The notes: a model not told the origin generated them from the letters alone. A DNA stretch of 64,000 nt from Pseudomonas sp. CCI4.2 (GCF_034350045.1 NZ_CP133781.1:2138001-2202000), one strand, 5' to 3'. Counted from the stretch's first letter, positions 44,138 through 54,542 are shown. Numbers and translations are program-made.

Positions 44138-45262
44138 TCACTTCCGCGCTTTAAGCACCATGAACTTTGGCGTAATCGCAATTTGCTCCACACCGCGAAA
44201 TAATTTCGCCAGTTTGCTGTGATAGCCCAGATGCCGATTGCCGACGATGTACAGCGCGCCGCCAACCACCAGCGCGTCACGGGCCTGCTGGAACATGCGC
44301 CATGCCAAGAAGTCGCCAACAACTTGTTGTTGGTGGAACGGTGGGTTGCACAGCACCACGTCCAATGAGTCAGTCTCTTGGCCCGCCAGTCCATCCGCCG
44401 CTCGCACGATGACCTCCCGCTCCCCCAATACGGCCTGCCAATTTTCTTGCGCAGACTGCACCGCCATGAACGATTCATCCACCAATGTGTAATGCGCCTG
44501 CGGATTGCTCAGTGCGCTGGCAATCGCCAACACCCCATTGCCGCAGCCTACATCCGCGACACGTGCGCAGCCGAGGTCGGTCGGCAGATAAGGCAGAAAT
44601 GCCCGTGTGCCAATGTCCAGCCCTTCGCGGCAAAACACGTTGGCGTGGTTGAGCAATTCGATGGCAGGCTCATCGAGGGTGTAGCGGGTAGGGTAGGGCG
44701 ACGGCTGCACGCTCTTGAGTGCGGGCGTGGCAAATAATAAGCGCGCTTTTTTCACTGCCAGTGAGGCACTTACCGTCCCGACGTATTCCTCCAGCAACTC
44801 ACCCGCAGCACGGGGTAAATGCTTCACCATGGCGGCGGCCACCACTTGGGCACCTGGCGCCAAGTGGCCTTGCAAGCGAATCAGCTGTTCTTCGAGCAAG
44901 GCCAGCGTTTTCGGTACGCGGATCAGCACCCAGTCAAACGACCCGGTAAATGACTCGTTTGCCGGAATCATGGGCACGGCGTTGAAGGGCTGGCCATTGC
45001 GTACCAGATTTTTTTCCAAACCTTGCAGCGCTAAAAATGAATCGCTGCTGCTGACCACCGCTGCATGGGTGGCCAAACTGGCGGCCAACGCGCCAAAACT
45101 GTCGTTGAGCACCAACACTCGGCTGCCCAATGTCAGCCCTTGTTCCGCAACATAACTGAGCAGGTATTCATCCGCAGCATCGAACGCCTGCAAAGGCTCA
45201 TTCGGCTGGTCAGGCTGGCGGATGAGGTCGAGCTGAGCAAAGCGGCTGTTAAGCAGGGGCAT
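44138..45262 (-). CDS. rlmG: 23S rRNA (guanine(1835)-N2)-methyltransferase
   Basis: 374 aa protein with two methyltransferase-like domains, the first degenerate and the second active, as in RlmG/RsmC. The second has the SAM site VADVGCGNGVLAIA and the N2-guanine motif LCNPPFHQQ. Length and the N-terminal AADEYLLSYVAE fit RlmG better than RsmC (about 340 aa). It modifies G1835 of 23S rRNA. Confidence 0.88.
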   Translation of the reverse strand: MPLLNSRFAQLDLIRQPDQPNEPLQAFDAADEYLLSYVAEQGLTLGSRVLVLNDSFGALAASLATHAAVVSSSDSFLALQGLEKNLVRNGQPFNAVPMIPANESFTGSFDWVLIRVPKTLALLEEQLIRLQGHLAPGAQVVAAAMVKHLPRAAGELLEEYVGTVSASLAVKKARLLFATPALKSVQPSPYPTRYTLDEPAIELLNHANVFCREGLDIGTRAFLPYLPTDLGCARVADVGCGNGVLAIASALSNPQAHYTLVDESFMAVQSAQENWQAVLGEREVIVRAADGLAGQETDSLDVVLCNPPFHQQQVVGDFLAWRMFQQARDALVVGGALYIVGNRHLGYHSKLAKLFRGVEQIAITPKFMVLKARK

Positions 45263-45386
45263 GGGAAAAAAAACTCTGGTTCGGCGTTATTGCACGAACG
45301 CCACTGTTTATGGCGCTCGCAGAAGTTGCCGATTTTACGTGTTTTTCGCTCAATGGCCTCTGGTTTTACTCCTCGCTCTAAAACGC

Positions 45387-45854
45387 TTAAAGAACGCCGC
45401 ACATGAACGCTTGCGCCACGGCGCCGGTTTTGTTGGCTGCGCCCAGCTTTTTAATCGCATTGCTGATATGAAAACGCACGGTGCGTTCTTTCAAATTGAG
45501 AATCGCGCTGATTTCGACTGCAGTCTTGCCGGCAGCGGACCATCTGAGGACGTCCGTTTCCCTGAGCGACAGCGACAGGTGATTGAGGTCCGTGGTCTGG
45601 GGTACATATCGTTTGTGCGTGATGGTGTGGAGCAAGTCGCTCAGCCACACGATCTGCTCGGCCTTGTCGACCTGTTTCGCCGAGGACGTAACGTCGTGGG
45701 TGCGGGCTTGAACCAGCATTCGTTCAATACCGTTAAGCGCCTGAATAGACTGTGTCCAGCCTTCGGGTTGTATGTAGGAAGGGGCATATTCACGGACTGT
45801 TTCATCAACAGCGGAGATCAAACCCTGTACCTCTTCTGCATTCCAGGTTTGCAT
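45387..45854 (-). CDS. Short LuxR-type regulator with truncated N-terminal domain
   Basis: 155 aa. The C-terminal half is a clear LuxR helix-turn-helix of the quorum-sensing type: LSLRETDVLRWSAAGKTAVEI, LKERTVRFHISNAIKKLGA and AVAQAFMCGVL. The first ~85 residues are too short for the usual ~160-residue acyl-homoserine-lactone domain and show none of its conserved Trp/Tyr/Asp pattern. No luxI gene is near, so it is a solo regulator with an unknown signal. Start at ATG 45854; a TTG 11 codons upstream is also open. Divergent from the ferredoxin-NADP reductase gene (195-base gap), which could be its target (inference). Confidence 0.82.
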   Translation of the reverse strand: MQTWNAEEVQGLISAVDETVREYAPSYIQPEGWTQSIQALNGIERMLVQARTHDVTSSAKQVDKAEQIVWLSDLLHTITHKRYVPQTTDLNHLSLSLRETDVLRWSAAGKTAVEISAILNLKERTVRFHISNAIKKLGAANKTGAVAQAFMCGVL

Positions 45855-46049
45855 TTTGAATGTCCGTACTCGTTGTAGGCATTTCAAGTGTAGAAAAAAC
45901 CTGTCGGGAAAAGAGGGGATAGTTAGATGATTTACCTATGGCGTCTGAACGCTTTTGATTTAAAAGCCACTACAAACCGACGGTGTTTATCGACCGGACT
46001 TTGCGGGACACTGATGCACAACGTCCCGCCACAGGAGCCAGAAGCGCAC

Positions 46050-46826
46050 ATGACTGCCAGCGCAGAAAAATTTACCCGTCAGACGCTGCTCAACGTCACG
46101 CCATTGACGCCTAGCCTGTTCACATTGCGCACTACGCGCGATCCCGGCTTTCGATTCAGTGCGGGCCAATTCGCCCGCCTGGGGGTCGCCAAAGCCGACG
46201 GCAGCGTTGTGTGGCGGGCGTATTCGATGGTGTCGTCGCCCCACGATGAGTTCCTGGAGTTCTTTTCTATCGTCGTACCGGACGGGGAGTTCACCAGCGA
46301 GCTCAGCCGGTTGCGCGAAGGCGACACGCTGCTGATTGACCGCCAGGCGTTTGGGTACCTGACCCTTGACCGGTTCGCCGATGGACGGGATCTGTGGCTG
46401 TTATCCACCGGCACCGGGGTCGCGCCATTCCTTTCGATTCTTCAAGATTTTGAGGTGTGGGAGAAATTCGAGCGCATCATTCTGGTGTACAGCGTGCGCG
46501 AAAGTGGTGAATTGGCTTACCAGTCCTTGATCGCCGGGCTGAATGAGCGGGACTATTTGGCCGACTATGCAGGGAAATTGCTGTTTCTGCCGACGGTGAC
46601 CCGTGAGCAGCATCCCGGGGCACTAAATGGGCGTATCACGCAATTGATCGAAAACGGTGAGCTGGAGAAAGCCGCTGGCATAGCGCTGACCCCGGAGCAC
46701 TCGCGCGTCATGTTGTGCGGTAACCCGCAGATGATCGAAGACACCCGAACCCTGCTTAAGCAGCGGGATATGCAACTCAGCCTGAGCCGCCGACCGGGGC
46801 AAGTGGCGGTCGAGACCTACTGGTAA
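46050..46826 (+). CDS. fpr: Ferredoxin--NADP(+) reductase
   Basis: 258 aa FAD enzyme. FAD motif WRAYSMVSSP, flavin-side FRFSAGQFARLGV, NADP site LLSTGTGVAPFLSIL, VYSVRESGELAY, MLCGNPQMI, and the C-terminal Tyr-Trp (VETYW) typical of bacterial Fpr. It transfers electrons between NADPH and ferredoxins or flavodoxins, often under oxidative stress. The start is the ATG giving MTASAEKFTRQ; AGGAG lies 13 bases before it, somewhat far. Confidence 0.9.
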   Translation: MTASAEKFTRQTLLNVTPLTPSLFTLRTTRDPGFRFSAGQFARLGVAKADGSVVWRAYSMVSSPHDEFLEFFSIVVPDGEFTSELSRLREGDTLLIDRQAFGYLTLDRFADGRDLWLLSTGTGVAPFLSILQDFEVWEKFERIILVYSVRESGELAYQSLIAGLNERDYLADYAGKLLFLPTVTREQHPGALNGRITQLIENGELEKAAGIALTPEHSRVMLCGNPQMIEDTRTLLKQRDMQLSLSRRPGQVAVETYW

Positions 46827-46879
46827 ATCCGGTGCATCACGGTAGCGCCCGTTCGAGCGCGGTAACCGTGAGGTATCTA

Positions 46880-47329
46880 TCAACCCAGGCGGGTCGGATC
46901 GGCAAGGATGCTTTCCAGTGGCCGCTCATTCTGCACTTTCAACAAATCACGAATTTCACCCAGTAGCACTTCTTCCGACGTGGGCGCCGGTGGCAGCGTA
47001 GGTGCGACCGCCTCTTGGCGCTTGAGGCGGTTGATGGCCTTGACGCCCATAAAAATTGCAAACGCCACGATCAAGAAGTCGATGATCGACTGGATGAACT
47101 TACCGTACGAAAGCATCACGGCGGGCAGCGCACCCTCGGCAGGGCGCAGGGTCACGGCCAAATCGCTGAAGTCCACCCCGCCAATCAACAGCCCAAGGGG
47201 CGGCATGACCACATCGCCGACGAACGACGAAACGATTTTGCCAAAGGCTGCGCCAATAATGATCCCGACAGCCATGTCGACCACATTGCCTTTGACGGCG
47301 AAGGCCTTGAACTCGCTAAGGACGCTCAT
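46880..47329 (-). CDS. mscL: Large-conductance mechanosensitive channel
   Basis: 149 aa. The first helix ([22 protein letters not shown]) has the small-residue pore pattern, and the periplasmic loop, second helix ([20 protein letters not shown]) and C-terminal bundle region follow. Length is slightly above E. coli MscL (136 aa). It opens under extreme membrane tension to release solutes on osmotic downshock. Converges on fpr and is divergent from radA. Confidence 0.95.
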   Translation of the reverse strand: MSVLSEFKAFAVKGNVVDMAVGIIIGAAFGKIVSSFVGDVVMPPLGLLIGGVDFSDLAVTLRPAEGALPAVMLSYGKFIQSIIDFLIVAFAIFMGVKAINRLKRQEAVAPTLPPAPTSEEVLLGEIRDLLKVQNERPLESILADPTRLG

Positions 47330-47523
47330 GAGTTTGTTCCTTTTACAGATGAGTGATTCGAAAGTGTAAGACAGGTCTGCGTATCGTGCTTTTGCGACCT
47401 AGCAGTCGACAGGGTTTTCGCCGGTAAGTTTTATCCGAGCGGTATCGCTGCGCCGGCTGGTCGGCGATCCGCAGCGGTACAAACCTGCGTTATGATTGTT
47501 CCCTTTTTACGACTGGGGTGGTT

Positions 47524-48891
47524 ATGGCCAAGGCTAAGCGCATGTATGGCTGCACGGAGTGCGGGGCGACTTTTCCGAAATGGGCTGGCCAGTGCGGCGA
47601 ATGCGGCGCCTGGAACACCTTGGTCGAAACGATGCTTGAAAATGGTGCCGCCACGCCACCCAGCGGACGTACCGGCTGGACCGGGCAAAAAGCACAGATC
47701 AGAACCTTGGCCGAAGTCAGCGTCGAGGAGATGCCGCGATTTACCACTAACTCCACCGAACTCGACCGGGTACTCGGCGGCGGTTTGGTGGACGGCTCGG
47801 TGGTGCTGATCGGCGGCGATCCGGGCATCGGTAAATCCACCATTCTGTTGCAAACCCTTTGCGCGCTGGCTGAGCAAATGCCCGCGCTGTACGTCACCGG
47901 CGAAGAATCGCAGCAGCAAGTTGCCATGCGCGCTCGTCGTTTGGGGCTGGCGCAAGACAAACTTCGGGTCATGACCGAAACCTGTATTGAAACCATTATC
48001 GCCACGGCGCGCATCGAACAGCCCAAGGTCATGGTCATCGACTCGATCCAGACCATTTACACCGAACAATTGCAGTCCGCGCCGGGCGGCGTGTCACAAG
48101 TGCGTGAAAGCGCGGCGTTGCTGGTGCGCTACGCCAAACAAAGCGGTACCGCGATTTTCCTCGTGGGTCACGTCACCAAAGAAGGCGCACTGGCCGGGCC
48201 GCGTGTTCTGGAACACATGGTCGACACCGTGTTGTATTTCGAAGGCGAGTCAGACGGTCGTCTGCGCCTGCTGCGCGCGGTAAAGAATCGGTTTGGTGCG
48301 GTCAATGAGTTGGGCGTGTTTGGCATGACCGACAAAGGCTTGAAAGAAGTCTCCAACCCCTCGGCAATTTTCCTGACGCGTGCCGAAGAAGAAGTGCCCG
48401 GCAGCGTGGTGATGGCGACGTGGGAAGGCACTCGGCCGATGCTGGTGGAGGTTCAGGCGTTGGTGGATGACAGCCATTTGGCCAATCCACGTCGGGTCAC
48501 TCTCGGCCTGGACCAGAATCGTCTGGCCATGTTGCTCGCAGTCTTGCATCGCCACGGCGGTATTCCTACCCATGATCAGGATGTGTTTCTGAACGTGGTC
48601 GGCGGCGTGAAAGTATTGGAAACGGCGTCGGATCTGGCGCTGATGGCGGCTGTTATCTCCAGCCTGCGTAACCGGCCGCTGCCCCACGACCTGCTGGTGT
48701 TCGGAGAAATCGGCCTGTCAGGCGAAGTCCGCCCGGTGCCGAGCGGTCAAGAGCGTTTGAAAGAAGCGGCCAAGCATGGCTTCAAGCGGGCTATCGTGCC
48801 CAAAGGCAATGCACCCAAAGAAGCGCCGGCAGGGCTGCAAGTGATTGCAGTCACCCGACTTGAGCAGGCGTTGGACGCCTTGTTCGAGTGA
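47524..48891 (+). CDS. radA: DNA repair protein RadA
   Basis: 455 aa. N-terminal zinc finger (YGCTECGATFPKWAGQCGECG), Walker A GGDPGIGKSTILL, VTGEES, VMVIDSIQTIYT (Walker B), the RadA-specific KNRFG motif (AVKNRFGAVNELG), and the Lon-like C-terminal domain are all intact. It promotes branch migration of recombination intermediates as a DnaB-like helicase. The start at 47524 gives MAKAKRMYGC; an in-frame GTG two codons earlier is less likely. The radA / PilZ neighbourhood is typical of Pseudomonas. Confidence 0.96.
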   Translation: MAKAKRMYGCTECGATFPKWAGQCGECGAWNTLVETMLENGAATPPSGRTGWTGQKAQIRTLAEVSVEEMPRFTTNSTELDRVLGGGLVDGSVVLIGGDPGIGKSTILLQTLCALAEQMPALYVTGEESQQQVAMRARRLGLAQDKLRVMTETCIETIIATARIEQPKVMVIDSIQTIYTEQLQSAPGGVSQVRESAALLVRYAKQSGTAIFLVGHVTKEGALAGPRVLEHMVDTVLYFEGESDGRLRLLRAVKNRFGAVNELGVFGMTDKGLKEVSNPSAIFLTRAEEEVPGSVVMATWEGTRPMLVEVQALVDDSHLANPRRVTLGLDQNRLAMLLAVLHRHGGIPTHDQDVFLNVVGGVKVLETASDLALMAAVISSLRNRPLPHDLLVFGEIGLSGEVRPVPSGQERLKEAAKHGFKRAIVPKGNAPKEAPAGLQVIAVTRLEQALDALFE

Positions 48892-48999
48892 TTGAAAAGA
48901 CGTTGGCTCACGTCTGTTCGTAAATCAGGTGTGCGCTGCGAATCTTATTCGCCGAAATACGGGGCCGATTGAGGGGCCAGGATAGAGTGATGCCGAACA

Positions 49000-49368
49000 T
49001 CACTCTTCCACTAACGCGCGCATTTCGCGCTCCAACTCTGCCATGTCGCCCAGATTCAACTCGATCAGCCGGCGCAAATGGCTGATCGAATCCAGACCGA
49101 TGTGCAGACAGACAAACCCCAGCTGTTTGTTCGCTTCATGGCTTAACTCAACATCCATGTGGACATCGACGTCTTCGCTCAAGTGAATCGTGACGCCGAA
49201 GGGCCGCTCCGGGTCGCCGAGCCAAGGCGTCGGACACTGGATCAGTAAGCCTTTGAGGGACAGGTCGGTGAGCTGCACAAGCCAGCGATTCTGGCCTTGA
49301 CTGAGTTCGGTTTTTGCATCGAAAGCGAAGCGTTTGAAGCGTCGGCGGTCCGCGTGGGAGTCGGTCAT
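49000..49368 (-). CDS. PilZ-domain c-di-GMP-binding protein, MapZ-like
   Basis: 122 aa, essentially one PilZ domain. The c-di-GMP motif RxxxR lies in RRRFKRF near the N-terminus and the D-x-S-x-x-G motif in LTDLSLKGLL. The C-terminal helix (MAELEREMRALVEE) extends the domain. The position beside radA corresponds to PA4608 (MapZ) of P. aeruginosa, which inhibits a chemotaxis methyltransferase when c-di-GMP is bound; equivalence is inferred from size and position. It converges on radA. Confidence 0.85.
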   Translation of the reverse strand: MTDSHADRRRFKRFAFDAKTELSQGQNRWLVQLTDLSLKGLLIQCPTPWLGDPERPFGVTIHLSEDVDVHMDVELSHEANKQLGFVCLHIGLDSISHLRRLIELNLGDMAELEREMRALVEE

Positions 49369-49574
49369 GATGTTGTCCTCTGATGCGCTGACTATAGCTT
49401 CATACGCTGCGCAGTACGTGTGAACATTTTCTCCCGGCGACTCGTTGAGGCGTTTAGTTCGCGTTTCGTCGGCGATATACCGCTCAAGACGATTGTGGGG
49501 GATGGCCTTTCGCGCTGGTGGGGCTAAACTCCGTGGGCTGTTCTTCTAGTCCACTCAGCTGGAAAATAAAAAAA

Positions 49575-51680
49575 ATGAAAAACAATAATAGCCTGCTGCG
49601 TCATGTGCCCTGGCTAATCCTCTCGGTCATCGGTGCTTGTGCTCTGGGAGTCGTGGCCTTACGCCGTGGCGAACCCATCAGTGCGTTGTGGATAGTGGTC
49701 GCGTCTATCGCGATTTATCTGGTCGCTTATCGTTATTACAGCCTGTTCATCGCCACTAAAGTGATGCAGCTGGATCCCAATCGCGCCACCCCCGCTGTAC
49801 TCAATAACGATGGTCTGGACTACGTGCCGACCAACAAACACATCCTCTTTGGTCACCACTTTGCCGCCATCGCTGGCGCCGGCCCACTGGTCGGCCCGGT
49901 GCTCGCTGCGCAAATGGGTTACTTGCCCGGTACGCTGTGGCTGATTGCTGGCGTGGTCTTGGCCGGTGCGGTGCAGGATTTCATGATCCTGTTCCTGTCC
50001 ACGCGCCGTAACGGTCGCTCCTTGGGCGAGATGGTGCGCGAAGAAATGGGCGCCATCCCTGGCTCCATCGCGCTGTTCGGTTGCTTCCTGATCATGATCA
50101 TCATCCTTGCGGTGCTGGCGTTGATCGTCGTCAAAGCATTGGCGGGCAGTCCGTGGGGCATGTTCACGGTACTCGCGACGATCCCGATTGCGATGTTCAT
50201 GGGCATTTACATGCGCTACATCCGACCGGGCCGAATCGGTGAGATCTCATTGGTTGGCGTGATCTTGCTGTTGGCTTCCATCTGGATGGGCGGGCAAGTC
50301 GCTGCTGATCCGATTTGGGCCAAAGCATTTAGCTTCACTGGGGTTCAGATCACCTGGATGTTGGTCGGCTACGGCTTCGTTGCAGCGGTATTGCCGGTTT
50401 GGCTGCTGCTGGCACCGCGGGATTACCTGTCTACGTTCTTGAAAATCGGCACCATTCTCGCGTTGGCGATTGGCATTCTGATCATTTCGCCCGAGCTGAA
50501 AATGCCGGCGTTGACTCAGTTTACCGACGGCACCGGTCCGGTGTGGAAGGGTGGCTTGTTCCCATTTCTGTTTATCACCATCGCTTGTGGCGCCGTGTCC
50601 GGTTTCCACGCGTTGATTTCTTCGGGCACCACGCCCAAGCTGCTGGACAGCGAAGCCAACTCCCGTTACATCGGCTACGGCGCCATGCTCATGGAATCGT
50701 TCGTGGCCATCATGGCCATGGTTGCAGCTTCAGTGATTGATCCGGGCGTGTACTTCGCCATGAACAGCCCGGCAGCGATTGTCGGCGGTGACGTGGTAAC
50801 CGTGGCACAAACCGTCAGCAGTTGGGGTTTTGCGATTACCCCGGACGCGTTGATGGCTGTGGCGAAAGACATCGGTGAAACCACGGTGCTGGCCCGAGCG
50901 GGTGGCGCACCCACGTTAGCCGTTGGCATTGCGCAAATTCTGCATAAGGCATTGCCCGGCAAAGACACCATGGCGTTCTGGTATCACTTCGCGATCCTGT
51001 TCGAAGCGTTGTTCATTTTGACGGCGGTCGATGCCGGCACCCGTGCCGGTCGCTTTATGCTCCAGGATTTACTCGGCACCATGGTGCCGTCGCTCAAGCG
51101 CACTGACTCTTGGCCCGCCAACCTGATCGCCACCGCCGGTTGTGTCGCGATGTGGGGTTATTTGCTGTACCAGGGCGTGATCGATCCATTGGGTGGGATC
51201 AACACCTTGTGGCCGTTGTTCGGCATCTCGAACCAGATGCTCGCCGGCATCGCGCTGATGCTCGCCACCGTGGTCCTGATCAAAATGAAGCGTCAGCGCT
51301 ACATTTGGGTGCCCTTGTTACCAGCGGTTTGGTTGCTGATTTGCACCACCACAGCCGGCTACATCAAGCTGTTCGATCCAAGCCCAGCACTGGGTTTCCT
51401 CGCCTTGGCGAGCAAATACAAAACGGCGCTGGACGCGGGTCAGGTACTGGCCCCGGCCACTAGCGTCGACCAGATGCAGCACGTGATTTTCAACGCCTAC
51501 ACCAACGCCACGTTGACAGCGCTGTTCCTGTTCGTGGTATTCGCCATCCTGTTCTACGCGATCAAGGTCGGTGTAGCGGCATGGGGCAGCAAAGAGCGCA
51601 CCGATAAGGAAGCGCCTTTCCAGGCCATGCCATTGAACACTGGCAAAGCGGGATTCATAGGAGGTGCAACCCATGTTTAA
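49575..51680 (+). CDS. cstA: Carbon starvation protein A (pyruvate/peptide transporter)
   Basis: 701 aa with about 16-18 helices. CstA features include [68 protein letters not shown] and [18 protein letters not shown]. coli CstA is induced on carbon starvation and takes up peptides; relatives take up pyruvate. The start [11 protein letters not shown] follows a GGAAAA-type site; upstream codons back to 49518 are poor. The stop lies inside the ybdD start region (8-base overlap). Confidence 0.94.
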   Translation: MKNNNSLLRHVPWLILSVIGACALGVVALRRGEPISALWIVVASIAIYLVAYRYYSLFIATKVMQLDPNRATPAVLNNDGLDYVPTNKHILFGHHFAAIAGAGPLVGPVLAAQMGYLPGTLWLIAGVVLAGAVQDFMILFLSTRRNGRSLGEMVREEMGAIPGSIALFGCFLIMIIILAVLALIVVKALAGSPWGMFTVLATIPIAMFMGIYMRYIRPGRIGEISLVGVILLLASIWMGGQVAADPIWAKAFSFTGVQITWMLVGYGFVAAVLPVWLLLAPRDYLSTFLKIGTILALAIGILIISPELKMPALTQFTDGTGPVWKGGLFPFLFITIACGAVSGFHALISSGTTPKLLDSEANSRYIGYGAMLMESFVAIMAMVAASVIDPGVYFAMNSPAAIVGGDVVTVAQTVSSWGFAITPDALMAVAKDIGETTVLARAGGAPTLAVGIAQILHKALPGKDTMAFWYHFAILFEALFILTAVDAGTRAGRFMLQDLLGTMVPSLKRTDSWPANLIATAGCVAMWGYLLYQGVIDPLGGINTLWPLFGISNQMLAGIALMLATVVLIKMKRQRYIWVPLLPAVWLLICTTTAGYIKLFDPSPALGFLALASKYKTALDAGQVLAPATSVDQMQHVIFNAYTNATLTALFLFVVFAILFYAIKVGVAAWGSKERTDKEAPFQAMPLNTGKAGFIGGATHV

Positions 51681-51870
51681 TGACCTGAGTCGACTGGGGA
51701 AATACCTCGGTCAAGCCGCACGCTTGATGGTAGGCATGCCCGACTACGATAACTACGTCGCGCACATGCAACTGACGCACCCCGACAAACCGATGATGTC
51801 CTACGAGGCGTTCTTTCGGGAGCGTCAGGAAGCGCGTTATGGCGGAAAGGGCGGACCCAAGTGCTGTTGA
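51673..51870 (+). CDS. ybdD: YbdD/YjiX-family small protein
   Basis: 65 aa, DUF466 family: [20 protein letters not shown], then [19 protein letters not shown], and a final KCC. It begins within cstA, 8 bases before its stop, with a perfect AGGAGGT ribosome site. The protein always accompanies CstA-type transporters and is required for pyruvate uptake in the related BtsT system, although its mechanism is unknown. Confidence 0.93.
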   Translation: MFNDLSRLGKYLGQAARLMVGMPDYDNYVAHMQLTHPDKPMMSYEAFFRERQEARYGGKGGPKCC

Positions 51871-51900
51871 GGCCTTGATTCGCTGCAGGGTTTGATCCAA

Positions 51901-51929
51901 CGCGCCACGCCAGTCGTGGCGCGTTTTTA
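51901..51929 (+). terminator. Rho-independent terminator after cstA-ybdD
   Basis: Stem CGCGCCACG / CGTGGCGCG with a 5-base loop followed by TTTTTAT, 30 bases after ybdD and 15 bases before the GTPase start. Confidence 0.9.
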
Positions 51930-51944
51930 TGTGTAGGAGTACCG

Positions 51945-52925
51945 ATGACCGTTACCACCCCTATTCCGGTTACCGTTCTGAGTGGTTTTCTCGGAGCGGG
52001 CAAGACGACATTACTGCGTCATCTGCTCAAGGCTGAACACGGCCTGAAAATCGCAGTTATCGAAAATGAATTCAGCGATGCAGGGATCGACACCCAATTG
52101 CTCGGTACCGAGCCCGTGCAAGTCATGACCCTGTCCAACGGCTGCGTGTGCTGCACCATCCACACGGACCTGACCAAAGCGTTGTTCCTGCTGCTTGAAC
52201 GTCTCGACAGCGGTGAAATTGCCTTCGATCGCTTGGTCATCGAATGCACCGGGCTCGCCGATCCGGCGCCTGTGGCGCAAACCTTCTTCATCGACGAAGA
52301 GCTGCGCGAGCGTTACATCCTTGACGGCATCATCACCTTGGTGGACGCCGCCCACGCCGAGCAGCACTTGACCCAAACTATCGCCCAGGCACAGATCGGT
52401 TTTGCGGATCGGTTGTTGGTGAGCAAGCGAGATCTGGTGGACGATGCGGCGTTCGAAGCGTTGAGTCTGCGCCTGACGCGAATCAACCGCCGCGCGCCGA
52501 TTCGTATCGTCGAGCACGGCAACATTGATCTGGCCGAGTTGCTGGACGTGCGCGGCTTCAACCTCAACGCCGACCTTGGCGGCGGCATGAACCTGCGCCC
52601 GGTGATGCCAGCGGGCAACTCAATAGATCGCATCACCAGCCTGGTCTTGCGCAGCGATGTCCCATTGGATATCGAAAAACTCAGCGAATTCATGAACGAA
52701 TTGCTGGAAGAACACGGCAACCAACTGTTGCGCTACAAGGGCGTACTCAGCATCGCCAACGAACCCCGTCGCATGGTGTTCCAAGGCGTGCTGAAGTTGT
52801 ACGGCTTTGATTGGGACACTGAATGGGCGCAAGACGAAAAGCGCGAAAGCGTCATCGTGTTTATTGCTGATGACTTGCCGGAAGCGAAGATACGGGAAGG
52901 GTTTGAGCGGGTGATCGCAGGTTAA
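51945..52925 (+). CDS. yjiA: CobW/YjiA-family metal-binding GTPase
   Basis: 326 aa G3E GTPase. Walker A GFLGAGKTTLLRHLL, the metal-binding CxCC motif in NGCVCCTIHTDL, ENEFSDAGID, LVIECTGLADP, LLVSKRDLV (guanine specificity) and the C-terminal CobW domain (LLRYKGVLSIANEPRRMVFQG) are intact. Such proteins deliver or sense Zn, Co or Ni. It regularly follows cstA-ybdD in proteobacteria. A terminator separates them here, so read-through or a separate promoter would be needed. Confidence 0.92.
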   Translation: MTVTTPIPVTVLSGFLGAGKTTLLRHLLKAEHGLKIAVIENEFSDAGIDTQLLGTEPVQVMTLSNGCVCCTIHTDLTKALFLLLERLDSGEIAFDRLVIECTGLADPAPVAQTFFIDEELRERYILDGIITLVDAAHAEQHLTQTIAQAQIGFADRLLVSKRDLVDDAAFEALSLRLTRINRRAPIRIVEHGNIDLAELLDVRGFNLNADLGGGMNLRPVMPAGNSIDRITSLVLRSDVPLDIEKLSEFMNELLEEHGNQLLRYKGVLSIANEPRRMVFQGVLKLYGFDWDTEWAQDEKRESVIVFIADDLPEAKIREGFERVIAG

Positions 52926-52926
52926 T

Positions 52927-53004
52927 TGTAGGAGCCAACGTGTTGGCGAAGGGTTTCGCTGCGGTGTATCAGGCACGACGCCTCGCCAGCACGTTGACCC
53001 ACAG
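52927..53004. repeat. REPIN-like palindromic repeat
   Basis: Begins GTAGGAGCCAACGTGTTGGC and ends CCTCGCCAGCACGTTGACCC, the same arm family as at 39670-39740 and 54457-54535. Confidence 0.7.
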
Positions 53005-53022
53005 GTTAGGTATCACCCAGAC

Positions 53023-53058
53023 ATAAAAAAGCCCGGCATAAGAGCCGGGCTTTTTTAT
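53023..53058. terminator. Bidirectional terminator between the GTPase gene and glyA
   Basis: Symmetric A-run, stem GCCCGGC / GCCGGGC with a 6-base loop, and T-run. It can end transcripts from both convergent genes. Confidence 0.92.
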
Positions 53059-53077
53059 GCAGCCAGTAACGGGTGTG

Positions 53078-54331
53078 TTAAGCGCCGTAGACCGGTAGCT
53101 TCGCACAGATGGCTTTTACTTTTTCACGTACGGCGTCGATCACGGCTTCATTATTCAGGTCTGCCAGGATGTCGCAGATCCAGCCAGCCAGTTCGATGCA
53201 CTCTGCTTGCTTGAAGCCACGAGTGGTCACCGCTGGCGTGCCGAAGCGCAGGCCGGAGGTGACGAACGGGGAGCGTGGGTCGTTCGGCACCGAGTTCTTG
53301 TTAACGGTAATGAATGCGCGACCCAGTGCAGCGTCGGCGTCTTTGCCGGAGATGTCTTGCTTGATCAGCGACAGCAAAAACAAGTGGTTTTCAGTACCAC
53401 CGGACACTACGTCGAAGCCGCGTTCAATGAATACGCCGGCCATGGCCTTGGCGTTCTTCACCACTTGTTCCTGGTAGGTCTTGAACTCAGGCTGCAGCGC
53501 TTCTTTGAAGCAGACTGCTTTGGCCGCGATCACGTGTTCCAGTGGGCCGCCTTGGGCGCCAGGGAAAACGGCCGAGTTCAACTTCTTCTCGATGTCGGCG
53601 TTGGCTTTGGCCAGAATCAGGCCGCCACGTGGACCGCGCAGGGTCTTGTGGGTAGTGGTGGTCACTACGTCAGCGTAAGGAACCGGGTTCGGATAAACGC
53701 CCGCTGCCACCAGACCGGCTACGTGAGCCATGTCGACGAACAGGTACGCGCCTACTTTGTCGGCGATTTCGCGGAAGCGTGGGAAATCCAGAATCTGCGA
53801 GTAAGCAGAGAAGCCCGCTACGATCATTTTTGGCTGGTGTTCAACGGCCAGGCGCTCGACTTCGTCGTAATCAATCAGGCCATTGCCGTCGATGCCGTAC
53901 TGCACGGCGTTGTACAGCTTGCCCGACGAACTGACGCTAGCGCCGTGGGTCAAGTGACCGCCGTGGGCCAGGCTCATGCCCAGAATGGTGTCGCCGGCTT
54001 GCAGCAATGCCAGGTAAACCGCGCTGTTTGCCTGCGAACCGGCGTGGGGTTGAACGTTGGCGTAATCGGCGCCGAACAGCTCTTTGGCGCGGTCGATAGC
54101 CAGTTGCTCAACCACATCGACGAACTCACAGCCGCCATAGTAGCGCTTGCCTGGATAGCCTTCGGCGTACTTGTTGGTCAGTACCGAGCCTTGGGCTTCC
54201 ATCACCGCAGGGCTGGTGTAGTTTTCCGAGGCGATCAGCTCGATGTGCTCTTCTTGGCGCTGAGCTTCTTGCTCCATTGCGGCGAAGAGATCGGAGTCGT
54301 ACTTGGCGAGAGTCAAATCACGGCTGAACAT
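53078..54331 (-). CDS. glyA: Serine hydroxymethyltransferase
   Basis: 417 aa, the standard length. PLP enzyme interconverting serine and glycine with tetrahydrofolate. Conserved N-terminus ([26 protein letters not shown]), SGTRANP-like [17 protein letters not shown], and the PLP-lysine motif [16 protein letters not shown] are present. The start [12 protein letters not shown] follows GAGGA; four upstream codons are not needed. Pseudomonads often carry several glyA copies, and I cannot say which paralogue this is beyond its position near morA. Confidence 0.96.
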   Translation of the reverse strand: MFSRDLTLAKYDSDLFAAMEQEAQRQEEHIELIASENYTSPAVMEAQGSVLTNKYAEGYPGKRYYGGCEFVDVVEQLAIDRAKELFGADYANVQPHAGSQANSAVYLALLQAGDTILGMSLAHGGHLTHGASVSSSGKLYNAVQYGIDGNGLIDYDEVERLAVEHQPKMIVAGFSAYSQILDFPRFREIADKVGAYLFVDMAHVAGLVAAGVYPNPVPYADVVTTTTHKTLRGPRGGLILAKANADIEKKLNSAVFPGAQGGPLEHVIAAKAVCFKEALQPEFKTYQEQVVKNAKAMAGVFIERGFDVVSGGTENHLFLLSLIKQDISGKDADAALGRAFITVNKNSVPNDPRSPFVTSGLRFGTPAVTTRGFKQAECIELAGWICDILADLNNEAVIDAVREKVKAICAKLPVYGA

Positions 54332-54370
54332 GGCGGTCCTCATGGATCGGGGCAGTAGAAAAGAGGCCGC

Positions 54371-54376
54371 ATTCTA
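54371..54376 (-). promoter_or_regulatory. Possible -10 element of the glyA promoter
   Basis: On the minus strand GGGTTAGAAT contains TAGAAT about 40 bases before the glyA start. No good -35 hexamer is seen. Confidence 0.3.
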
Positions 54377-54456
54377 ACCCATAGGGTTTTATCTGGCATA
54401 TGAAAGGGAATCATGTGCAGGACAAGCGGCGTTCACGCAGGACAAGACCTAACTCT

Positions 54457-54535
54457 CTGGAGCCAACTTGTTGGCGAAGCGACCTCGCTCACACACTGCG
54501 CCAGGCATCTCGCCACTACACGTTGGCTCTACAGG
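54457..54535. repeat. REPIN-like palindromic repeat
   Basis: Left arm CTGGAGCCAACTTGTTGGCG, right arm CGCCACTACACGTTGGCTCT. It fills the gap between glyA and the MorA-type gene. Confidence 0.65.
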
Positions 54536-54542
54536 GCTGCCT

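Noticed and set aside
53207..54358. 383-codon open frame on the plus strand opposite glyA
   Set aside because: Complete overlap with glyA, which has the standard length and motifs; no ribosome site or recognisable domain.
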